This document shows positions 60,709 through 64,000 of a stretch of 64,000 nucleotides of DNA, one piece after another; position 1 is the stretch's first letter; the number at the start of each line of letters is the position of its first letter. Source of the stretch: Actinoplanes flavus (GTDB lineage: Bacteria; Actinomycetota; Actinomycetes; Mycobacteriales; Micromonosporaceae); the NCBI RefSeq assembly GCF_017592555.1, contig NZ_JAGFNS010000005.1, forward strand, positions 1-64,000, read 5' to 3'. Both the position numbers and the translations under genes were made by a program. The notes beneath the pieces are model-generated. The model saw nothing but the letters and a program-made list of their open reading frames with translations, had not been told where the DNA came from and did no database searches.

Positions 60709-61368
60709 GTGCCTCCGCAGCCGCCTCGCCGTACGACCCATGCGTACGGAACACCGAAGAACCTGCTCGTCTACGACCGCTGGGGCCGCTACGGCCGTCC
60801 CGTCGTGTTTCTGCACGGCCTCGGCTACGACCGCACGATGTGGTGGCCGGCCGCCGCCGATCTCGGTGGCGACGTCGCCGCCGTCGCCATCGACCTGCCC
60901 GGTCACGGCCAGTCCGCGGCCCGCCACGACTGCGGCCTGCCGTCGCTGGTCCACGACCTCATCATGCTGATCGGCGGGCTCGACCTGCGCCGGGCTCCGA
61001 TCCTGGTCGGCCACGCCGAGGCAGCACTGCTCGCGGCGGCGTTCGCCGAGCGGTGCGCTACCCACGCGGTGCTCGCCGTCGACGAGGTCCCGGCCGGAAC
61101 CGACGAGCCGGACCTGGCGGGAGTACCCGAGTGGTACCGGCCGTTCGCGATACGACGAACAGACCCGGCGCTGCAACAGGCCTACCAGAGCTGGCACACC
61201 GGCCCGTCAGCTCGGCGCGCGATCACGCCCGCCCCCGTCCTCGTCGGGACGGCGTCCCACGCCGGCAGCGAAAGGTGCCTGCCGCATTTGCGTGACCCCG
61301 CAGGCTTCGCCGGCCTGTTGCAAACCCTGCACGAAGCCCTGGGCCGGCGAGGAAAGGGACGTCCATGA
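60709..61368 (+). CDS. alpha/beta-hydrolase-fold protein lacking the nucleophile
   Basis: A 219-residue alpha/beta-hydrolase fold: PVVFLHGLGYDRTMWWPAAA (oxyanion loop), VAIDLPGHGQSAA, then the nucleophile elbow reads ILVGHAEAALLAAAF where GHSxG is normal, so the catalytic Ser is replaced by Ala. A His is near the C-terminus (CLPHLRDPAGF). It is probably not a hydrolase; a binding or regulatory role is possible. The stop overlaps the next gene by 4 bp, so the two are coupled. Confidence 0.8.
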   Translation: MPPQPPRRTTHAYGTPKNLLVYDRWGRYGRPVVFLHGLGYDRTMWWPAAADLGGDVAAVAIDLPGHGQSAARHDCGLPSLVHDLIMLIGGLDLRRAPILVGHAEAALLAAAFAERCATHAVLAVDEVPAGTDEPDLAGVPEWYRPFAIRRTDPALQQAYQSWHTGPSARRAITPAPVLVGTASHAGSERCLPHLRDPAGFAGLLQTLHEALGRRGKGRP

Positions 61369-62600
61369 GGACGGTCACGTCTCCACTCGGCGAGCCCGGA
61401 TTCGGCCTCCGCCGTTGGCTGCTTCTGGCGCTGGGAGCGGTGGTCGTGGTGGGCGCCGGGCTGTTCGCTCTGCAGGACAGGAGACCGCCGGTCTCCGCAG
61501 CCGCAACCCCACTGTGCTCGGCCGGTCGAAGTCCGGCCGGGTCGGTGACGGTACTGCCGGTGTCGCACTGGGAGAACCGGTACCTGCAGACGTGGGACTT
61601 CGAACGCACCGAGGCCCTGCCGGCGAGCCGCAGCGCCGACAGTTGGGAGCACTACACGCTCTCCTACGCGGTGGACGCCAACACGGCGGTCTTCCGTGCC
61701 ACCGGACGCACCCGGTACCTGGACCGGGCTCTGGAGTACCTGAACGGTGTCGTCGACACCGCCCGGGCGTCGAAGTCGCTGCCGACCAGCCAGTACCGCG
61801 ACGGCTACCTGGGCTGGGTGTCGAACCGGAAGGATCTGCAGCCGACCGGGGTCGAGGTGTCTCTGTACGAGAGCTACTTCTGGCGGCACGCCACCACGAC
61901 GCTGCGGATCATGCGGCAGACCCCGGCCGTCTACGACGATCTCGGCTACCGTGCCCGGTACGAGAAGCTGCTGGCCTTCGCCGAGACGCACGTCTTCGAC
62001 AAGTGGCACAGCCGCGGAGCCAACGACACCATCTACCGCAGCCGTACGCACATGGCGTCGCACTGGGCGACCATTGCTCTCAACCTGGCCGCGATCACCG
62101 AGGACCCGGCCCGCCGGGACCGCTACCGCAAGGTCGTCGACGACATCGATCGCAAGCTGCCGAATTACCCCACCGGCCTGCGCGGTCAGCTGCAACCGCA
62201 TCCGGTGGACGCGTCGGCGTACTTCTGGAACGACGAGTGGGGCAGCACGCGGCGCCCGGGGCAGGACGTCAGCCATGCCAACGGCGTCATGTCGTACGTC
62301 GTCGAAGCCGAAGGCCAGGGCGACTTCTGGACCGCCGCGGACATGACCCGGTTCGGCAACCTGCTGACGAAGGTCATCTGGCCCGGCGAACGCCGCTACG
62401 CCGCATTCGTCGACGGCAGCGGCAACGACAACGGCTGGTTCTCCGACGGCCTGGTCAAACTGGGCCGCTACGACCCCGCCGTACAGCAGCGGCTGGAACG
62501 GCACGAGGTGGTCAACGGCCAGTTCGCCGCGAACATGGCCCTCAACGCCATGCTCCTGCAGCAAGCCCCATCCGCGGAGTCGTCGTCTTGTCCGCCGTGA
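61365..62600 (+). CDS. membrane-anchored or secreted hypothetical protein of alpha/alpha-barrel type
   Basis: A 411-residue protein. One hydrophobic helix (RRWLLLALGAVVVVGAGLFAL, residues 16-36) anchors or exports it. The exterior part is helical and aromatic-rich, with pairs such as WEHYTLSYAVDANTAVFRATG, YFWRHATTTLRIMRQT and HWATIALNLAAITED that resemble the repeating helices of polysaccharide lyases or C5-epimerases with an alpha/alpha-toroid. I cannot name the activity. It overlaps the pseudo-hydrolase gene by 4 bp. Confidence 0.65.
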   Translation: MRTVTSPLGEPGFGLRRWLLLALGAVVVVGAGLFALQDRRPPVSAAATPLCSAGRSPAGSVTVLPVSHWENRYLQTWDFERTEALPASRSADSWEHYTLSYAVDANTAVFRATGRTRYLDRALEYLNGVVDTARASKSLPTSQYRDGYLGWVSNRKDLQPTGVEVSLYESYFWRHATTTLRIMRQTPAVYDDLGYRARYEKLLAFAETHVFDKWHSRGANDTIYRSRTHMASHWATIALNLAAITEDPARRDRYRKVVDDIDRKLPNYPTGLRGQLQPHPVDASAYFWNDEWGSTRRPGQDVSHANGVMSYVVEAEGQGDFWTAADMTRFGNLLTKVIWPGERRYAAFVDGSGNDNGWFSDGLVKLGRYDPAVQQRLERHEVVNGQFAANMALNAMLLQQAPSAESSSCPP

Positions 62601-62845
62601 CCGGGAGACAGTCGGCAGTCCAGACGATCACCTTCGCAACCTCCGGGCGCGGACTCCACCCAGGCCCAGGCCCTGGACCGGGCCTCCCGGCGCCCGCCAC
62701 TACCGCTGCTCTGTCCGCCGGGGTACGGACTTTCGGCCCACATGAGGCGCCCTTAGGCAGGTGCTCGGCCCTGCATACGGGAGGACGGTGAGAGGTACAG
62801 CGTCACCGGCGGCAGCCCGCCCGTGCAGGACCAGAGGAGATCGCG

Positions 62846-63118
62846 ATGATGTACAACGGCTACGGCATGGGCGGCTGGGGCATGGTCCTGATGACCGTGA
62901 GCAGTGTGCTGTTCTGGGCGGCGGTGATCGCCGGCATCGTCGCCGTGGTCCGCTACATCGGACGCGCCGCGCAGTGCAATCAGCCCGTGACGCATGGACC
63001 GACACTGCAGCAGTTGCTCGCCGCGCGGTTCGCCCGCGGCGACATCGACAACGAGCAGGACACCCGGGACCTGCAGGTGCTCAGCGCGACAGCACCGCCA
63101 TACGGGCACGGCGACTGA
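62846..63118 (+). CDS. SHOCT-domain small membrane protein
   Basis: A 90-residue protein with a Gly/Met/Tyr-rich start (MMYNGYGMGGWGM), one membrane helix (VLFWAAVIAGIVAVVRYI) and a C-terminal SHOCT-like segment (LQQLLAARFARGDIDNEQDTRDLQVL). Such proteins are frequent near copper and other metal-stress genes; the function is unknown. GAGGAGATC lies a few bases before ATG 62846 as ribosome-binding site. Confidence 0.85.
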   Translation: MMYNGYGMGGWGMVLMTVSSVLFWAAVIAGIVAVVRYIGRAAQCNQPVTHGPTLQQLLAARFARGDIDNEQDTRDLQVLSATAPPYGHGD

Positions 63119-63418
63119 CACGAACACCGCCGTGGTCATGCCGCTCGCCACCGGCTTCTTCCGCCCGTGCGCCGGCCGCGGCCGGCACGGCGATCAGCCC
63201 GGACACCCGCGTTGCCGGGTGACGCTGTCCACCGAGACGCGCTCACCGGCCGTCCGGTCCGGTGCGTCTTGGGCGGCGTTCCGGGGTGACGCTACGGGCC
63301 TGGCCGAGGCTGCACGATCCTGACCGTCACCGCCCCTGCCGGGGAGCAGTGCAGGGGCTGCGGGCCCCTGTGAGGGTAGGTAACCGCTGCCCGATGCGTT
63401 TAACACCGCCGAAGATGG
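63119..63418. other. intergenic region with hairpins
   Basis: No gene is supported. It contains the 16-bp palindrome GCCGGCCG/CGGCCGGC at 63171-63186, a likely terminator for the SHOCT gene, and the arms GCCCCTGC (63332) and GCAGGGGC (63351). The last 60 bases are AT-richer and form the upstream region of the MarR gene. Confidence 0.45.
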
Positions 63419-63453
63419 TTGTACCGTCGAACTTATTAGTTGTATCGTCGAAC
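63419..63453 (+). promoter_or_regulatory. direct-repeat operator before the MarR gene
   Basis: TTGTACCGTCGAAC (63419-63432) and TTGTATCGTCGAAC (63440-63453) are 14-bp direct repeats differing at one base and spaced exactly 21 bp, two helical turns. The second ends 1 base before ATG 63455. This suits cooperative binding of a regulator over a leaderless or short-leader promoter. Confidence 0.75.
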
Positions 63454-63454
63454 C

Positions 63455-63934
63455 ATGTTGGAGGATGAGCTCGATCAGGCTGTTGCCCTGCAGGGGCGGA
63501 TCACCGCGTTCGTGCGGGCCTTCGGATTGCATCAGCCTGACCGCACCCCGTGCGGGACGCCGGTGCCGAGCTCCGAGGCGCACGCGGTGGGCGAACTGGA
63601 TCGAGACGGCCCGCTGACACAGACCGTGCTGGGTGAGCGGTTGCGGCTGGAGAAGAGCACGGTCAGCCGCATCGTCTCCCAACTGACCAGCCGTGGCTGG
63701 GTCTGCCGGGCCAACCGTGGTGGTGACGGGCGCCTGGTGTGGCTGGAGCTGACCCCGGACGGCCGCCGCGCTGCCGGCGAGCTGGCGGTTGCCCGTGCGG
63801 CGAGGTTCGCCGACCTGCTGCGCAACATTCCCGCTGAACAGCGCCCAGCAGTCATCGAGGCGTTGACGACCCTGGTCGACGCCGCCGGTGGGCAGCCGGC
63901 CACGGCCGAGGTGCGCGGAGCGGCACGTGACTGA
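63455..63934 (+). CDS. MarR-family transcriptional regulator
   Basis: A 159-residue winged-helix regulator: SSEAHAVGELDRDGPLTQTVLGERL, EKSTVSRIVSQLTSRGWVCRANRGGDGR, and LELTPDGRRAAGEL. Cys residues in DRTPCGTP and GWVCRAN could be redox- or metal-sensitive. ATG 63455 has no classical ribosome-binding site, and the direct repeats end just before it, so leaderless translation is likely. It overlaps the next gene by 8 bp. Confidence 0.88.
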   Translation: MLEDELDQAVALQGRITAFVRAFGLHQPDRTPCGTPVPSSEAHAVGELDRDGPLTQTVLGERLRLEKSTVSRIVSQLTSRGWVCRANRGGDGRLVWLELTPDGRRAAGELAVARAARFADLLRNIPAEQRPAVIEALTTLVDAAGGQPATAEVRGAARD

Positions 63935-64000
63935 GGCTCACGCAGTGTCTGCCGACGGTGCGGCGCGGCTGCGTCGTGAGGTGGCCGCGTTCTTCGATCC
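63927..64000 (+). CDS. start of an unidentified gene, cut by the window end
   Basis: GTG 63927 opens a frame inside the last codons of the MarR gene and continues to the window edge (TEAHAVSADGAARLRREVA). Only 24 codons are visible, too few to assign a family. The overlap suggests co-transcription with the MarR gene. Confidence 0.5.
   Translation, partial: MTEAHAVSADGAARLRREVAAFFD

Overview
The window is very GC-rich and has the gene style of a soil actinobacterium, probably Micromonosporaceae (Actinoplanes-like). This is inferred from the dense GTG starts, 4-bp gene overlaps, leaderless promoters, tRNAs without encoded CCA, and F420-type LLM oxidoreductases, mycoredoxin and CmtR genes. No rRNA, IS element, integrase or CRISPR array was recognised.

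Left part (1-16.8 kb): the 3' end of glycerol kinase, a methyltransferase, acylphosphatase and a 62-residue Lys/Ala-rich protein lead to the housekeeping block scpA-scpB-rluB (chromosome condensation and rRNA pseudouridylation). Then come a sugar-binding lipoprotein, a MacB-type ABC efflux set, a phosphoesterase, a membrane GGDEF-EAL protein, an acyl-CoA synthetase and an ABC exporter.

Middle (16.8-47.2 kb): a repeat-rich stretch (63-, 66- and 24-bp tandem repeats); a fatty-acid module (fadB/fadA-like genes, a double TetR regulator, a FadD-type ligase) sharing an AAGTTAG motif; two paralogous secreted Gly/Tyr-rich proteins; secreted enzymes (GH26, trypsin-like, M14 carboxypeptidase); and a GntR-controlled oxidative module (LLM, MpaB-like, aldehyde and acyl-CoA dehydrogenases) marked by two identical 14-bp sites. 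Then come a SUKH/ankyrin-like protein, an atypical tRNA-Cys-like element, and a tight three-gene operon (NUDIX-winged-helix regulator, MTAN-type nucleosidase, four-helix membrane protein). The last two proteins of that operon share an ARVGxQAG peptide; I regard it as the best candidate for an undescribed conflict or stress system. At 47.3 kb cmk-der appear. In many actinobacteria these lie close to scpA-scpB-rluB, so about 41.7 kb of mostly accessory genes seems to sit inside a conserved block.

Right part (49.4-64 kb): a tRNA-Pro(GGG) is followed by about 800 bp without a clear gene and then an accessory region for sulfane sulfur and metals. It holds two MFS transporters, a persulfide dioxygenase-rhodanese fusion, an ArsR-rhodanese regulator, a TusA-like protein, MarR and ArsR regulators with clear palindromic operators, mycoredoxin, SRPBCC proteins, a CmtR-CDF metal pair, small Cys- and His-rich membrane proteins and an alpha/beta-hydrolase that has lost its nucleophile. 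Two genes there are frameshifted and a third remnant lies at 29.9 kb, so this sequence carries signs of decay.
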